Notes: a model not told the origin generated them from the letters alone. A DNA stretch of 64,000 nt from Methylibium rhizosphaerae (GCF_006386545.1 NZ_SWAR01000021.1:29621-93620); one strand, 5' to 3'. Counted from the stretch's first letter, positions 44,171 to 54,430 are shown. Program-made: numbers and translations.

Positions 44171-44947
44171 ATGGGCGCCGCAAGGTCCTTCATCGGCTTC
44201 GGAACCGTGAGCCACACCCGGTTGCGCCCGGCCCGCCACGAGTTCTCGTACCCCACCTACTTCCTGATGCTGCCGATGCGCAGCCTGCGCAAAAGCGCCG
44301 ACCCGGCGCTGTGCCGCAACCGCTTCGGGCTGGTGAGCTTCTTCGACGCCGACCACGGCGACGGCCGCGCCGACGCGCTGGCCTGGCTCGACGAACTGCT
44401 GGCCCGTGAAGGGCTGGCAAATGCAACAGGCGAAGTCTGGCTGCACACCTATCCACGTGTGCTGGGCTACGCGTTCAAGCCGGTGAGCTTCTGGTACTGC
44501 CACCGCGAAGACGAATCACTCGCGGCCATCGTGGTCGAGGTGAACAACACCTTCGGCGAGCGCCATTGCTACCTGCTTTCGGGCGCGGAGCTCGCCTGGG
44601 GCCGCGAGCTGCAGGCGAACAAGACGTTCCACGTCTCGCCGTTCTGCCGTGTCGAAGGCAGCTACCGCTTCCGGTTCATGCGCACGGGCAGCAGCGCGGC
44701 GCATCCGCTTCGCACGGTGGTGCGTATCGACCATGACGATGCCCACGGCCCGTTGCTGAAGACGAGCGTGAGCGGTGCCCTGCAGCGTCTCGACGCCGCC
44801 GCGATGCGACGCGCCTTCTTCGGCATGCCGCTGATGACGTTCGGCGTCATCGCCCGCATCCACTGGCAGGCGCTGAAGCTGTGGCTCAAGCGCGTGCCGT
44901 TCTTCACCAAGCCGCAACCGCCCAAGCTGCCTGTGTCGCGATCATGA
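44171..44947 (+). CDS. DUF1365 family protein
   Basis: The 258-residue protein is a DUF1365 member: VSHTRLRPARHEFSYPTYF, YPRVLGYAFKPVSFWYCH, EVNNTFGERHCYLL and NKTFHVSPF. These proteins accompany the amine oxidase and CFA synthase homologues, but their chemistry is not established. The start abuts the preceding stop and the 3' end overlaps the next start by four bases. Confidence 0.92.
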   Translation: MGAARSFIGFGTVSHTRLRPARHEFSYPTYFLMLPMRSLRKSADPALCRNRFGLVSFFDADHGDGRADALAWLDELLAREGLANATGEVWLHTYPRVLGYAFKPVSFWYCHREDESLAAIVVEVNNTFGERHCYLLSGAELAWGRELQANKTFHVSPFCRVEGSYRFRFMRTGSSAAHPLRTVVRIDHDDAHGPLLKTSVSGALQRLDAAAMRRAFFGMPLMTFGVIARIHWQALKLWLKRVPFFTKPQPPKLPVSRS

Positions 44948-46164
44948 ACAACAACACGCTGTACGCCCCGCAACCGGCGGCGCTGCCTTCGCCCGCTCCC
45001 GCTGCGGCCCGTGTCATCTTCCGGCTTCTGCGCGAGCTGCGGCACGGCACGCTGGAGGTCCAGCTCCCCGACGGCAACACGACCCGCTTCGGGACCGGCG
45101 AAGGCCCGCGAGCGGTGATCCGGCTGCGCAACTGGAACGTCTGCGCCGCTGCACTGAAGTCCGGCGACATCGGCTTCGCCGAAAGCTACATCGCAGGCGA
45201 CTGGACCGCGCCCGACCTCACGACCCTGCTCGAGCTCCTCATCGCCAACCGGAAGGCCATCGAGGCGCTGCTCTACGGCAGCTGGTGGGGCTCGCTGCTG
45301 TACCGGGCGAAGCATCTGCTCAACCGCAACACGCGCAGCGGCAGCCGCAAGAACATCCACGCGCACTACGACCTCGGCAACGAGTTCTACCGGCTGTGGC
45401 TCGACGACACGATGAGCTACTCGAGCGCGTGGTTCGGCGCAGACCGCAGCCAGCCGATGGAGCAGGCGCAGCAGGCCAAGGTCCGCCGCGCTCTCGTAGA
45501 GGCCGGCGTGACCGCCGGCGCCCGGGTGCTCGAGGTGGGTTGCGGCTGGGGCGGCCTGGCCGAGGTCGCCGCGCGCGACTTCGGTGCCCGCATCACGGGC
45601 GTCACCCTGTCCCAGGAACAGCTGACCTGGGCGCGCGAGCGCATGGCGCGCCAGCAACTGCCGGCCGACCTGCGCCTGCAGGACTACCGCGACATCAGCG
45701 ATGCGCCCTTCGACGCTGTCGTCTCGATCGAGATGTTCGAGGCCGTGGGTCGCGAGTACTGGGCCGGCTACTTCGACATGCTCAAGCGCTGCCTGAAGCC
45801 GGGCGGCCGCGCCTGCATCCAGAGCATCACCATCCGCGACGACCTGTTCGAGCGCTATGTGAAGTCCACCGACTTCATCCAGCAGTACATCTTCCCGGGA
45901 GGGCTGCTGCCCAGCATCGCTGCCTTCCATGCCGAGGCAGCCCGCGCGGGCATGGCGGTCGAGAAGACCTTCGCGTTCGGAGGCGACTACGCCGAGACGC
46001 TGCGGCGCTGGCGCGAGCGGTTCCTGCGTCACGAGCCGCAGGTGCGCAGCATCGGCTTCGACGACCGCTTTCTGCGCATCTGGGAGTTCTATCTCGCGTA
46101 CTGCGAGGCGGCGTTTGCGACAGGCAACACCGATGTCGTGCAGTTCACCTTGAGGCGTCCCTGA
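44944..46164 (+). CDS. Cyclopropane-fatty-acid-synthase family methyltransferase
   Basis: The 406-residue SAM-dependent enzyme has the N-terminal lipid-binding region, HYDLGNEFYRLWLDDTMSYS (141-160), the SAM motif VLEVGCGWGG (195-204), EMFEAVGREYWAGYF and QQYIFPGGLLPS. It should methylate or cyclopropanate unsaturated acyl chains of membrane phospholipids. Relatives in similar operons include enzymes of methylated furan fatty-acid synthesis. ATG 44944 overlaps the DUF1365 stop, giving the family's usual length. Confidence 0.93.
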   Translation: MNNNTLYAPQPAALPSPAPAAARVIFRLLRELRHGTLEVQLPDGNTTRFGTGEGPRAVIRLRNWNVCAAALKSGDIGFAESYIAGDWTAPDLTTLLELLIANRKAIEALLYGSWWGSLLYRAKHLLNRNTRSGSRKNIHAHYDLGNEFYRLWLDDTMSYSSAWFGADRSQPMEQAQQAKVRRALVEAGVTAGARVLEVGCGWGGLAEVAARDFGARITGVTLSQEQLTWARERMARQQLPADLRLQDYRDISDAPFDAVVSIEMFEAVGREYWAGYFDMLKRCLKPGGRACIQSITIRDDLFERYVKSTDFIQQYIFPGGLLPSIAAFHAEAARAGMAVEKTFAFGGDYAETLRRWRERFLRHEPQVRSIGFDDRFLRIWEFYLAYCEAAFATGNTDVVQFTLRRP

Positions 46165-46241
46165 ACGCCGTGGCATCACCCGACGCGCCTGCCTCGCCGG
46201 TCTTGCGGGTTCGACCGTTCACCACGCCCTGAGCCCCCACC

Positions 46242-47018
46242 ATGGCAAGCCTCAATCCGCGTTTCGAGCATTGGCCCGGCCAGGTGGTGTGGCTGCTGGG
46301 TGCCTCCAGCGGCATCGGCCGCGCCACCGCGTCGCGACTGCACTCGCTGGGGGCCAGCGTGGTGGTGTCGGCACGCAACGTGAACGCGCTGCAGGCCTTC
46401 GTGGCGACCCATCCGGGCAGCACGTGCCTGCCGCTCGACGCAGCCGATGCACCTTCGGTGCGGCATGCGCAGGCCCAGCTGCGGCGGCGTTTCGGCCGCA
46501 TCGATCTCGCGATGTACTGCGCCGGGCACTACAAGGCACAGCGGGCCGCTGCGTTCGACCTCGGCGAGATGCTGCGCCACCAGCAGGTCAACTATGTCGG
46601 TGCGCTGCACATGCTCGATGCGGTGCTGCCGGCCATGCAGGAGGCGGGCCGCGGCCACCTGAGCCTGGTGGGTAGCGTGGCCGGCTACCGCGGCCTGCCC
46701 AACGGGCTGGCCTACGGACCCACCAAGGCTGCGCTCATCAACCTCGCCGAGACGCTGTACTTCGACCTGGCACCAAAGGGACTGGGCGTATCGGTCATCA
46801 ACCCCGGCTTCGTCGAGACGCCGCTCACGGCACAGAACCGCTTCAGGATGCCGGCGCTGCTGACGCCGGAACAGGCCGCCGCCGAAATCGTGGCCGGGTG
46901 GGAGGCCGGGCGCTTCGAGATCCACTTTCCGCGGCGCTTCACCTGGTGGCTGAAGGCACTGCAGCATATGGGGCACGGCTGGTACTTCTCGGCGGTGCGT
47001 CGCGCGACGGGGCTGTGA
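46242..47018 (+). CDS. Short-chain dehydrogenase/reductase
   Basis: The 258-residue SDR has the NAD(P) motif GASSGIG (20-26) and catalytic S145, Y158 and K162 (SVAGY and YGPTKAAL). The NNAG position reads YCAG, a mild variant. Its C-terminus is basic and hydrophobic (FTWWLKALQHMGHGWYF), suggesting membrane association. It follows the CFA-type gene after 77 bases and likely reduces or oxidises a lipid carbonyl or alcohol. Confidence 0.9.
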   Translation: MASLNPRFEHWPGQVVWLLGASSGIGRATASRLHSLGASVVVSARNVNALQAFVATHPGSTCLPLDAADAPSVRHAQAQLRRRFGRIDLAMYCAGHYKAQRAAAFDLGEMLRHQQVNYVGALHMLDAVLPAMQEAGRGHLSLVGSVAGYRGLPNGLAYGPTKAALINLAETLYFDLAPKGLGVSVINPGFVETPLTAQNRFRMPALLTPEQAAAEIVAGWEAGRFEIHFPRRFTWWLKALQHMGHGWYFSAVRRATGL

Positions 47019-47039
47019 CGAGGCGGGATACTTCGGCCG

Positions 47040-47492
47040 ATGCATGCCACCGCTCCCGCCCATCATCCCGACCCGCGTGTCGCACGAGTCGTCCGCCTGT
47101 TCGAGTCGCTTCAGCGGGCCGACGTGCCGCACCTGGGTGATCACTACAGCGACGACGCGACCTTCAAGGACCCGTTCAACGACGTGCGCGGCCTGCAGGC
47201 CGTGCAGCGCGTGTTCGACCACATGTTCGTGCAGGTCCATGAGCCCCGCTTCGTCGTCAAGGCGGCGGTGGCAGAGGGTGACGAGTGCTTTCTGGTGTGG
47301 GATTTCCTGTTCCGGTTCAAGGGCCGCTCGCAAGCCGGGCAGATCGTGCGCGGCAGCACCCATTTGCGGTTCGCCGCCGACGGGCGGGTGGTGATGCATC
47401 GCGACTACTGGGACGCCGCTGAAGAGCTGTACGAGAAGCTGCCGCTGCTGGGCGCCCTGATGCGCTGGCTCAAGCGGCGCGTGAACGCATGA
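47040..47492 (+). CDS. SnoaL/NTF2-like protein
   Basis: The 150-residue protein has an NTF2-like cone fold pattern (FESLQRADVPHLGDHYSDDATFKDPFNDVRG, HLRFAADGRVVMHRDYWDAAEELYEKLP). Such proteins serve as small isomerases, hydrolases or ligand carriers. It recurs in this operon type. It is 21 bases after the SDR, and its stop overlaps the following start. Confidence 0.87.
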   Translation: MHATAPAHHPDPRVARVVRLFESLQRADVPHLGDHYSDDATFKDPFNDVRGLQAVQRVFDHMFVQVHEPRFVVKAAVAEGDECFLVWDFLFRFKGRSQAGQIVRGSTHLRFAADGRVVMHRDYWDAAEELYEKLPLLGALMRWLKRRVNA

Positions 47493-48361
47493 CGGCCCGC
47501 CGGGTTGCGGTCGTCGGCGCGGGCGTGGCCGGCGTGGCGTGTGCATCGCACCTGCAAGCTTGCGGGGTGGAGGTCTCAGTGTTCGACCAGGGCGAGCGGC
47601 CGGGCGGGCGTTGCGCAAGCCTGTCCACGCCTGCAGGCCAGTTCCATCACGGGGCGGCCGGGTTTGCGGGGCACGCCGAGGCTTTCGACGAACAAGTCCG
47701 GGCATTGGCTGCCAGGCTGTCTCTGCGGCACGAGGTGGCGGCCATCGAGCCGGCGGGCGATGAGCGCTGGCGCCTGCGCTTCCATGCCGGGCGGGCGCCC
47801 GAGGGTCCTTTCGATGCAGTGATCGTCGCGACGCCGCCCGAGCCGGCTGCCGTGCTGCTGCAGCCCGCCGGTGAACTGTCGGCCGCCTTGCGCGGCGTGC
47901 GCAGCGAACCCTGCTGGTGCGTCGTGTCAGCCTGGGCTGCGCCGCTCGGCCTGAAACCGGAGGCGGTGGTTTGCGATGCCCCGCTGCGCCAGGTGCGCGA
48001 AGAAGAACGCAGCCCGGGCAGCGGCCGTGTCGCCGGCTACGCGAGCCGCTGGGTGCTGCAGGCCACCCCCTACTGGAGCGCCAACAACCTGGACGTGCCG
48101 GCCGCGCAAGTGATGCGGCACCTGCTCGATGCGTTCGGCAAGGCGGCCGGACGGCGCCTGGCGAGGCCTGCGTACGCTGCGGCCCACCTGTGGCGCCAGG
48201 CCAGGGTGCTGCAGCCCCTGGCCGACGCCTGCGGCTGGAGCCCCGGACTGCGACTGGGCGCCTGCGGCGACGCCTGGTCCGGCGCAGCCGGCGAGAACGA
48301 CGTGGAGCGGGCCGTCTCGAGCGGCCGGGCGTTGGCCGAGCGGGTGCTGGCCTCTACTTGA
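47489..48361 (+). CDS. Renalase-like FAD-dependent oxidoreductase
   Basis: The 290-residue flavoprotein begins VAVVGAGVAGVACASHL with GAGVAG, and has GGRCASLSTPAGQFHHGAAGF and GDAWSGAAGENDVERAVSSG, matching renalase-like NAD(P)-binding proteins. The substrate is unknown. It overlaps the NTF2-like gene by four bases and ends inside the 3' end of the convergent corA (8 bases), so it closes the operon. Confidence 0.88.
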   Translation: MTARRVAVVGAGVAGVACASHLQACGVEVSVFDQGERPGGRCASLSTPAGQFHHGAAGFAGHAEAFDEQVRALAARLSLRHEVAAIEPAGDERWRLRFHAGRAPEGPFDAVIVATPPEPAAVLLQPAGELSAALRGVRSEPCWCVVSAWAAPLGLKPEAVVCDAPLRQVREEERSPGSGRVAGYASRWVLQATPYWSANNLDVPAAQVMRHLLDAFGKAAGRRLARPAYAAAHLWRQARVLQPLADACGWSPGLRLGACGDAWSGAAGENDVERAVSSGRALAERVLAST

Positions 48362-49319
48362 GCCAGCCCTTGCGGCGGAAGTAGATGAAAGGTGCGGCCA
48401 CCGACGCGAGCATCAGCGCCAGCGCGAACGGGTAGCCCAGCGACCAGTCCAGCTCCGGCATGGCCTTGAAGTTCATGCCGTAGATGCTCGCGATCAGCGT
48501 GGGCGGCAGCAGGGCCACACTGGCCACCGAGAAGATCTTGATGATCTTGTTCTGGTTGATGTTGATGAAGCCGACCACGGCGTCCATCAGGAAGTTGATC
48601 TTGTCGAACAGGAACGCCGTGTGCGAATCGAGCGAGTCGATGTCGCGCAGGATCTGGCGAGCTTCTTCGAACTGCTCGGCATTGAGCAGCCGCGAACGCA
48701 TCATGAAGCTGACCGCGCGGCGCGTGTCCATCACGTTGCGGCGGATGCGGCCGTTCAAGTCCTCCTGGCGGGCGATGGCGGCCAGGGCCTCGCCGGCGGC
48801 CTGGTCGTTCACTTCTTCCTTCAGCACGCGGGCCGACACCATCTCCAGCGCGTCGTAGATGCCTTCGAGCGAGTCGGCCGAGTACTCTGCGTCGGCGTCG
48901 TAGAGCTTGAGCAGCACGTCCTTCGCGTCCTCGATCAGTGCCGGGATGCGGCGCGCGCGCATGCGCAGCAGCCGGAAAACCGGCAGGTCCTCGGTGTGAA
49001 TCGAGAACAGCACGTTGTCGTGCAGGATGAAGGCCACCCGCACGTTGCGCGAGCCGCGCTCCTCATCGTCGATCAGGAAGTCGGTGCGGATGTGCAGTTC
49101 GCCGCTGTCTTCCTCGTAGAAGCGGGCGGACTCCTCGAGGTCGTCGTCGACGATGTTGTCCGGGATCGACAGGCCGAAGCGGCCGGCGAGCCAGCCCTTT
49201 TCCTCGGGCGTCGGCGCTTCCAGATCCACCCAGACCGGCTTCACATGCGCCAGAGCCTCGGCGCTTTCGATCTCTTCCTGAAACAGCCGGCCGCTGGCCA
49301 ACGTGAACACATTCAACAT
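48354..49319 (-). CDS. corA: Magnesium/cobalt transporter CorA
   Basis: The 321-residue protein has a long acidic cytoplasmic domain and two C-terminal transmembrane helices, with the pore signature YGMNF at 280-284 followed by MPEL. It is a pentameric Mg2+ uptake channel. ATG 49319 has GGAG seven bases upstream. A long leader with several hairpins lies ahead of it. Confidence 0.94.
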   Translation of the reverse strand: MLNVFTLASGRLFQEEIESAEALAHVKPVWVDLEAPTPEEKGWLAGRFGLSIPDNIVDDDLEESARFYEEDSGELHIRTDFLIDDEERGSRNVRVAFILHDNVLFSIHTEDLPVFRLLRMRARRIPALIEDAKDVLLKLYDADAEYSADSLEGIYDALEMVSARVLKEEVNDQAAGEALAAIARQEDLNGRIRRNVMDTRRAVSFMMRSRLLNAEQFEEARQILRDIDSLDSHTAFLFDKINFLMDAVVGFININQNKIIKIFSVASVALLPPTLIASIYGMNFKAMPELDWSLGYPFALALMLASVAAPFIYFRRKGWLK

Positions 49320-49480
49320 GGAGGCTCCAACAAACATCACGGCAACGCGCCGTGACTTGGCCTGGCGAGGAACTGGGGGTGGGGAACCGGTACCGCCTCA
49401 CCCCAGAACCCGGCACCTGCTGCTAACGCAGGCCCTGCGGTTGGAGTGGACGGTCACCGAGGGTGACTGCTGTCCAAGTG
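49320..49480 (-). ncRNA. Candidate structured corA leader
   Basis: Upstream of corA the sequence can fold into several stems: TCACGGC/GCCGTGA (49337-49355), ending 18 bases before the ATG and followed on the minus strand by TGTTTGTT, and GTCACC/GGTGAC (49453-49467) inside an outer TGGAC/GTCCA stem. An attenuator or Mg-responsive leader is possible. I recognise no known riboswitch class. Confidence 0.35.
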
Positions 49481-49583
49481 ATGCTCCGCTGATGAAAACG
49501 AAAATTATGTCATTCGGCCTTGCGATGCAGCAACCCGAATGCTCCGGGAGTCCAGGGAAGGCAGAGGCAGCGCACACACAAGA

Positions 49584-49614
49584 AAGGGCTCCCGGCCAGC
49601 AGCCTGGAGCCCTT
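49584..49614. other. Terminator-like stem-loop in the corA/hpf divergent gap
   Basis: AAGGGCTCC pairs perfectly with GGAGCCCTT, with an inner GGC/GCC stem. On the minus strand it is followed by TTTCTTGTG. Together with no convincing ORF in 49320-49806, it may mark the end of a small RNA from the minus strand; on the plus strand there is no T-run. Confidence 0.4.
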
Positions 49615-49806
49615 CGTCGCCTCGCGGATTGTGAACCGATTTCCCAGCCGCGGGGGCCTTTTCCACGCGGGCCAGTCCGATGGCTGTCATCGGCTTGTCA
49701 TGCCGACGGTCGAGGCGCAAACTGGTTCGGCGAGGAGGGCTCCGCGCGTGGGCGTGGCACTCCTGCATTTGGGACTTTGCCGTAACCCCTCTCGAAAGGA
49801 GGTCTT

Positions 49807-50151
49807 ATGAATCTGACGATCAGTGGACACCACCTTGAAGTGACGCCGGCTCTGCGCGAGTACGTGCTAACGAAGCTGGACCGGGTGACACGTCATTTCG
49901 ACCAGGTGGTGGACATTAACGTGCTGCTCACCGTCGAGAAGCAGAAGGAAAAGGAGCGCCGCCAGAAAGCCGAGGTGAATCTGCACGTCAAGGGTCGTGA
50001 CATCTTCGTCGAACAATCCCACGAGGACCTCTACGCAGCAATCGATCAGCTCATGGACAAACTCGACCGTCAGGTCTGCCGCCACAAGGACCGCCTGCAC
50101 GATCACCACCACGATTCGCCCAAGCGCAACGGCGCGACAGAGGCGCCGTGA
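49807..50151 (+). CDS. hpf: Ribosome hibernation promoting factor (long-lineage short form)
   Basis: The 114-residue protein matches HPF/Yfi[40 protein letters not shown] and [30 protein letters not shown]. It binds the small subunit and inactivates ribosomes at stationary phase. It lacks the C-terminal dimerisation domain of long HPF. The ribosome binding site AAAGGAGGT is a near-perfect anti-SD match. A terminator follows, ahead of ptsN. Confidence 0.93.
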   Translation: MNLTISGHHLEVTPALREYVLTKLDRVTRHFDQVVDINVLLTVEKQKEKERRQKAEVNLHVKGRDIFVEQSHEDLYAAIDQLMDKLDRQVCRHKDRLHDHHHDSPKRNGATEAP

Positions 50152-50184
50152 ATTCCCGGCTTGCCACCCAAGCCAACCGTCAAG

Positions 50185-50208
50185 AGCGGCCCACCCGGGC
50201 CGCTTTTT
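50185..50208 (+). terminator. Terminator after hpf
   Basis: AGCGGCCC pairs with GGGCCGCT around ACCC and continues into five T. It ends hpf 34 bases after its stop, so ptsN-hprK needs its own promoter. Confidence 0.92.
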
Positions 50209-50241
50209 GCTTTTGGCGCCCGCCGTTATCTGCGGCATTCA

Positions 50242-50272
50242 GCACATCTTGTTGCGTTGCAGCAGGATGTGC
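50242..50272 (+). other. Hairpin with G-U pairs ahead of ptsN
   Basis: The left arm (50242-50255) and right arm (50259-50272) pair over 14 positions with a GTT loop. Two positions are G-U pairs in the plus-strand RNA and would be A-C mismatches in the minus-strand RNA. This asymmetry suggests selection for plus-strand RNA structure. Confidence 0.55.
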
Positions 50273-50325
50273 ACAATTGTTCGACTGGCGTTGGGTATAC
50301 GCTTCTGGTTCAGGGGGCGATTCCT

Positions 50326-50331
50326 ATAATC
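50326..50331 (+). promoter_or_regulatory. -10 box for ptsN
   Basis: A perfect TATAAT lies 64 bases before ptsN and after the hpf terminator. The hexamer 17 bases upstream (CTTCTG) is a poor -35. The context TTCCTATAATC is shared with the box ahead of leuS. Confidence 0.55.
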
Positions 50332-50395
50332 CGCCGCTTCATTTGGAAGTGCGTCCGCCAAGGTCCTGCCCGGCCGAAACCGACGCTGTGAGCTA

Positions 50396-50866
50396 ATGAA
50401 CCGTCTTGCCGCCATCCTGCCTGTCGCCAACGTGCTGGTGGATGTGGATGCCACCAGCAAAAAGCGCGCGTTCGAGCACGCCGGGCTGATGTTCGAGAAC
50501 CAGCACGCCATCGCGCGTGCCACGGTCACGGACAACCTGTTTGCCCGCGAGCGCCTCGGCTCCACCGGCCTCGGCCATGGGGTGGCGATCCCGCACGGCC
50601 GCATCAAGGGGCTGAAGAACCCGCTGGCCGCCGTGCTGCGCGTGCAGGCCGCCATCCCGTTCGACGCTCCCGACGACGAGCCGGTGTCGCTGCTGATCTT
50701 CCTGCTGGTGCCCGAGGCTGCCACCCAGCGCCACCTGGAAATCCTTTCCGAGATCGCCGAGCTGCTGAGTGACCGTGAACTGCGCGAGCGCCTGAAGACC
50801 GAGCCCGAAGCTGCCAAGGTCCACGAGCTGATCTCGAACTGGGAGCCGCTCAAGTCGGTGGCCTGA
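50396..50866 (+). CDS. ptsN: PTS IIA-like nitrogen regulatory protein PtsN
   Basis: The 156-residue EIIA(Ntr) protein has its phospho-acceptor H67 in [10 protein letters not shown], with the family's [15 protein letters not shown] start region and [21 protein letters not shown]. It relays phosphate in the nitrogen PTS and regulates potassium uptake and sigma-54-linked processes. hprK follows 31 bases later, as in many betaproteobacteria. The corresponding NPr and EI(Ntr) genes are not in the window. Confidence 0.95.
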   Translation: MNRLAAILPVANVLVDVDATSKKRAFEHAGLMFENQHAIARATVTDNLFARERLGSTGLGHGVAIPHGRIKGLKNPLAAVLRVQAAIPFDAPDDEPVSLLIFLLVPEAATQRHLEILSEIAELLSDRELRERLKTEPEAAKVHELISNWEPLKSVA

Positions 50867-50897
50867 ACCAGCGGCCAGGCTGGTAAAAACCGGCCCC

Positions 50898-51851
50898 ATG
50901 AAGCCCACCGTCATCAGCGCCGAGGCGCTATTCGAGGCTCACCGCGATTCGCTGCGGTGGGAATGGATCGCCGGCCATGCCCACCCGGAGCGCCGCTTCG
51001 ACGAAGTGGCCGTGCGCGACGCCCAGTCGGCCGCCGACCTTGTCGGCTATCTCAACTACATCCACCCCTACCGGGTCCAGATCGTCGGCCGTCGCGAGGT
51101 GCGTTACCTCTCCGACGCGGTGGTCGAAGACCAGGAGCGGCGCATCTCGCGCATCGTGACCCTGGAGCCGCCGGTGATCGTGGTGGCCGATGGCCAGACG
51201 CCGCCGGAAAAGCTGGTCGCCATCTGCGGCCGCGCGGAGATTCCGCTGTTCGTGACGCAGGAATCGGCCGGCCATGTGATCGACGTGATGCGCAGCCACC
51301 TGGCCCAGCATTTCGCCGAGCGGCTCACCCGCCATGGCGTGTTCATGGACATCCTGGGCGTGGGCGTGCTGCTCACCGGCGAGTCGGGGCTGGGCAAGAG
51401 CGAACTCGGCCTCGAGCTCATTTCACGCGGGCATGGCCTCGTGGCCGATGATGCGGTGGACCTGTACCGGGTGTCGCAGACATCGATCGAGGGTCGCTGC
51501 CCCCCGCTGCTCATCAACCTGCTCGAGGTGCGCGGCATCGGCCTGCTCGACATCAAGGCCATCTTCGGCGAGACGGCGGTGCGGCGGAAGATGCGGCTGC
51601 GCCTGATCGTGCACCTGGTGCGCAAGGAAACGATGGAGCGCGAGTTCGAGCGGCTGCCCTACGAGCCGCTGTACGAGGAGGTGCTGGGCGTGAAGGTTCG
51701 CAAGGCGGTCATCGCGGTGGACGCCGGCCGCAACCTGGCCGTGCTGGTGGAAGCCGCCGTGCGCAACACCGTGCTGCAACTGCGCGGCATCGACACCTAC
51801 AAGGAATTCATCGAGCGCCACCGCAAGGCGATGGAGCAAGGGGAGAAATAG
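50898..51851 (+). CDS. hprK: HPr kinase/phosphorylase
   Basis: The 317-residue bifunctional enzyme has Walker [10 protein letters not shown] (161-169) in [22 protein letters not shown], and the signature [12 protein letters not shown]. It phosphorylates HPr/NPr on serine and reverses the reaction. In proteobacteria it pairs with ptsN rather than with sugar PTS operons. It converges on fur with 15 bases between stops. Confidence 0.96.
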   Translation: MKPTVISAEALFEAHRDSLRWEWIAGHAHPERRFDEVAVRDAQSAADLVGYLNYIHPYRVQIVGRREVRYLSDAVVEDQERRISRIVTLEPPVIVVADGQTPPEKLVAICGRAEIPLFVTQESAGHVIDVMRSHLAQHFAERLTRHGVFMDILGVGVLLTGESGLGKSELGLELISRGHGLVADDAVDLYRVSQTSIEGRCPPLLINLLEVRGIGLLDIKAIFGETAVRRKMRLRLIVHLVRKETMEREFERLPYEPLYEEVLGVKVRKAVIAVDAGRNLAVLVEAAVRNTVLQLRGIDTYKEFIERHRKAMEQGEK

Positions 51852-51866
51852 TGAGCGGTGACCCAG

Positions 51867-52295
51867 TCACTGCCCCTTTCCCTTGCAGCCCTCGCGCCGG
51901 CACACCACGTAGAGCGCCAGGGAGTGGTCCTGCAGGTCGTAGCCACGTTCCTTGGCGATCTCCTGCTGGCGCCGCTCGATCTCCGGGTCGTAGAACTCCT
52001 CGACGCGGCCGCAGACCACGCATACGAGGTGGTCGTGGTGCTTGCCCTCGTTGAGCTCGAAGACCGCCTTGCCCGACTCGAAATGGTTGCGTGAGAGGAT
52101 GCCCGCCTGCTCGAACTGCATCAGCACGCGGTACACGGTTGCCAGCCCGATGTCGGAGCCCTCGGTCAGCAGGGCCTTGAACACGTCTTCGGCGGTGAGG
52201 TGGCGCACGCTGGAGCGCTGGAAGACTTCCAGGATCTTGATGCGGGGCAGCGTGGCCTTGAGGCCGCTGCTCTTGAGGTCTTCAGCATTTGACAT
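51867..52295 (-). CDS. fur: Ferric uptake regulator
   Basis: The 142-residue regulator has the N-terminal winged helix ([31 protein letters not shown]), the metal-sensing HHDH at 86-89 and the structural zinc pair C92 and C95 (VCVVCG), with C132 and C137 near the end. It represses iron uptake genes with Fe2+. It is divergent from bamE, the standard betaproteobacterial arrangement. Confidence 0.97.
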   Translation of the reverse strand: MSNAEDLKSSGLKATLPRIKILEVFQRSSVRHLTAEDVFKALLTEGSDIGLATVYRVLMQFEQAGILSRNHFESGKAVFELNEGKHHDHLVCVVCGRVEEFYDPEIERRQQEIAKERGYDLQDHSLALYVVCRREGCKGKGQ

Positions 52296-52398
52296 GGGGA
52301 TTCCACCTGAGGCTTCCAGGAACGGGGGAGGCAGGTGCCCCCGCTAGAATCTTTCCATCATATCGAGTTGGGCCGCCACGCCGCCCAATCCTCCGCTC

Positions 52399-53738
<1,340 letters not shown>

Positions 53739-53744
53739 CCCGAC

Positions 53745-54413
53745 ATGGCCGGCCTGGGAAAGTTCTGGTCCGAGGGCGACGCCATCACGCAGGCGGTGGC
53801 GCTGCTGCTGCTGGCCATGTCGGTGAGCGCCTGGGTGGTGATCTTCTGGAAGGCCTGGCTGCTGCGTCGCGCCCGCAAGGACATCGCCCGTGCCGTGCCG
53901 GCCTTCTGGGCCGCTCCGGACATCGACACCGGCCGCACCCAGCTGGCGGCCTTCGACCGCGAGCGCATCGTCGCGCCGCTGCTGGAAGCCGCCACGCAGA
54001 CGGCCACCCCCCGCACCCTCGAAGCGTCCGGCCAGCTCGCTTCCCAGCTCACCCGCCGCCTGCGCGATGCGCTTCATGCGGTGCTGCACCACCTGCAGTT
54101 CGGCCAGGTGCTGCTGGCGTCGATCGGCTCGACGGCCCCCTTCATCGGGCTGTTCGGCACGGTGTGGGGCATCTATCACGCGCTGGTGGGCATCTCGGCC
54201 AGCGGCAGCATGTCCATCGACAAGGTGTCCGGCCCGGTGGGCGAGGCGCTCATCATGACCGCCGCCGGGCTGGCGGTGGCCATACCGGCGGTGCTGGCCT
54301 ACAACCTGTTCGGCAAGTGGGTGGGCGCCTGCGAGGCCGAACTCGAGGGCTTCGCGCACGACCTGCGCGAGATGGTGCTCGACATCCACGGCGCGGCACC
54401 GCGCGCCGAGTAG
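53745..54413 (+). CDS. exbB: MotA/TolQ/ExbB proton channel protein
   Basis: The 222-residue protein has three transmembrane helices (about residues 17-38, 122-145, 165-187) and the family core LLASIGSTAPFIGLFGTVWGIYHAL. It begins six bases after dapB and is followed by exbD. It should couple proton flow to a TonB- or Tol-type partner; no tonB or tolA is in this window. Confidence 0.9.
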   Translation: MAGLGKFWSEGDAITQAVALLLLAMSVSAWVVIFWKAWLLRRARKDIARAVPAFWAAPDIDTGRTQLAAFDRERIVAPLLEAATQTATPRTLEASGQLASQLTRRLRDALHAVLHHLQFGQVLLASIGSTAPFIGLFGTVWGIYHALVGISASGSMSIDKVSGPVGEALIMTAAGLAVAIPAVLAYNLFGKWVGACEAELEGFAHDLREMVLDIHGAAPRAE

Positions 54414-54430
54414 CAAGGCGGGGCAGGACC

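Noticed and set aside
49755..49775. TGGCAC before hpf as a sigma-54 promoter
   Set aside because: No GC dinucleotide occurs at the required spacing; the -12 position reads TT.
49505..49810. Short ORFs on both strands in the corA/hpf gap
   Set aside because: They have no ribosome binding site, no family and codon use unlike neighbours.
52296..52398. Fur box in the fur/bamE divergent gap
   Set aside because: No match to the AT-rich GATAATGATAATCATTATC-type palindrome; only GC-rich short repeats are present.
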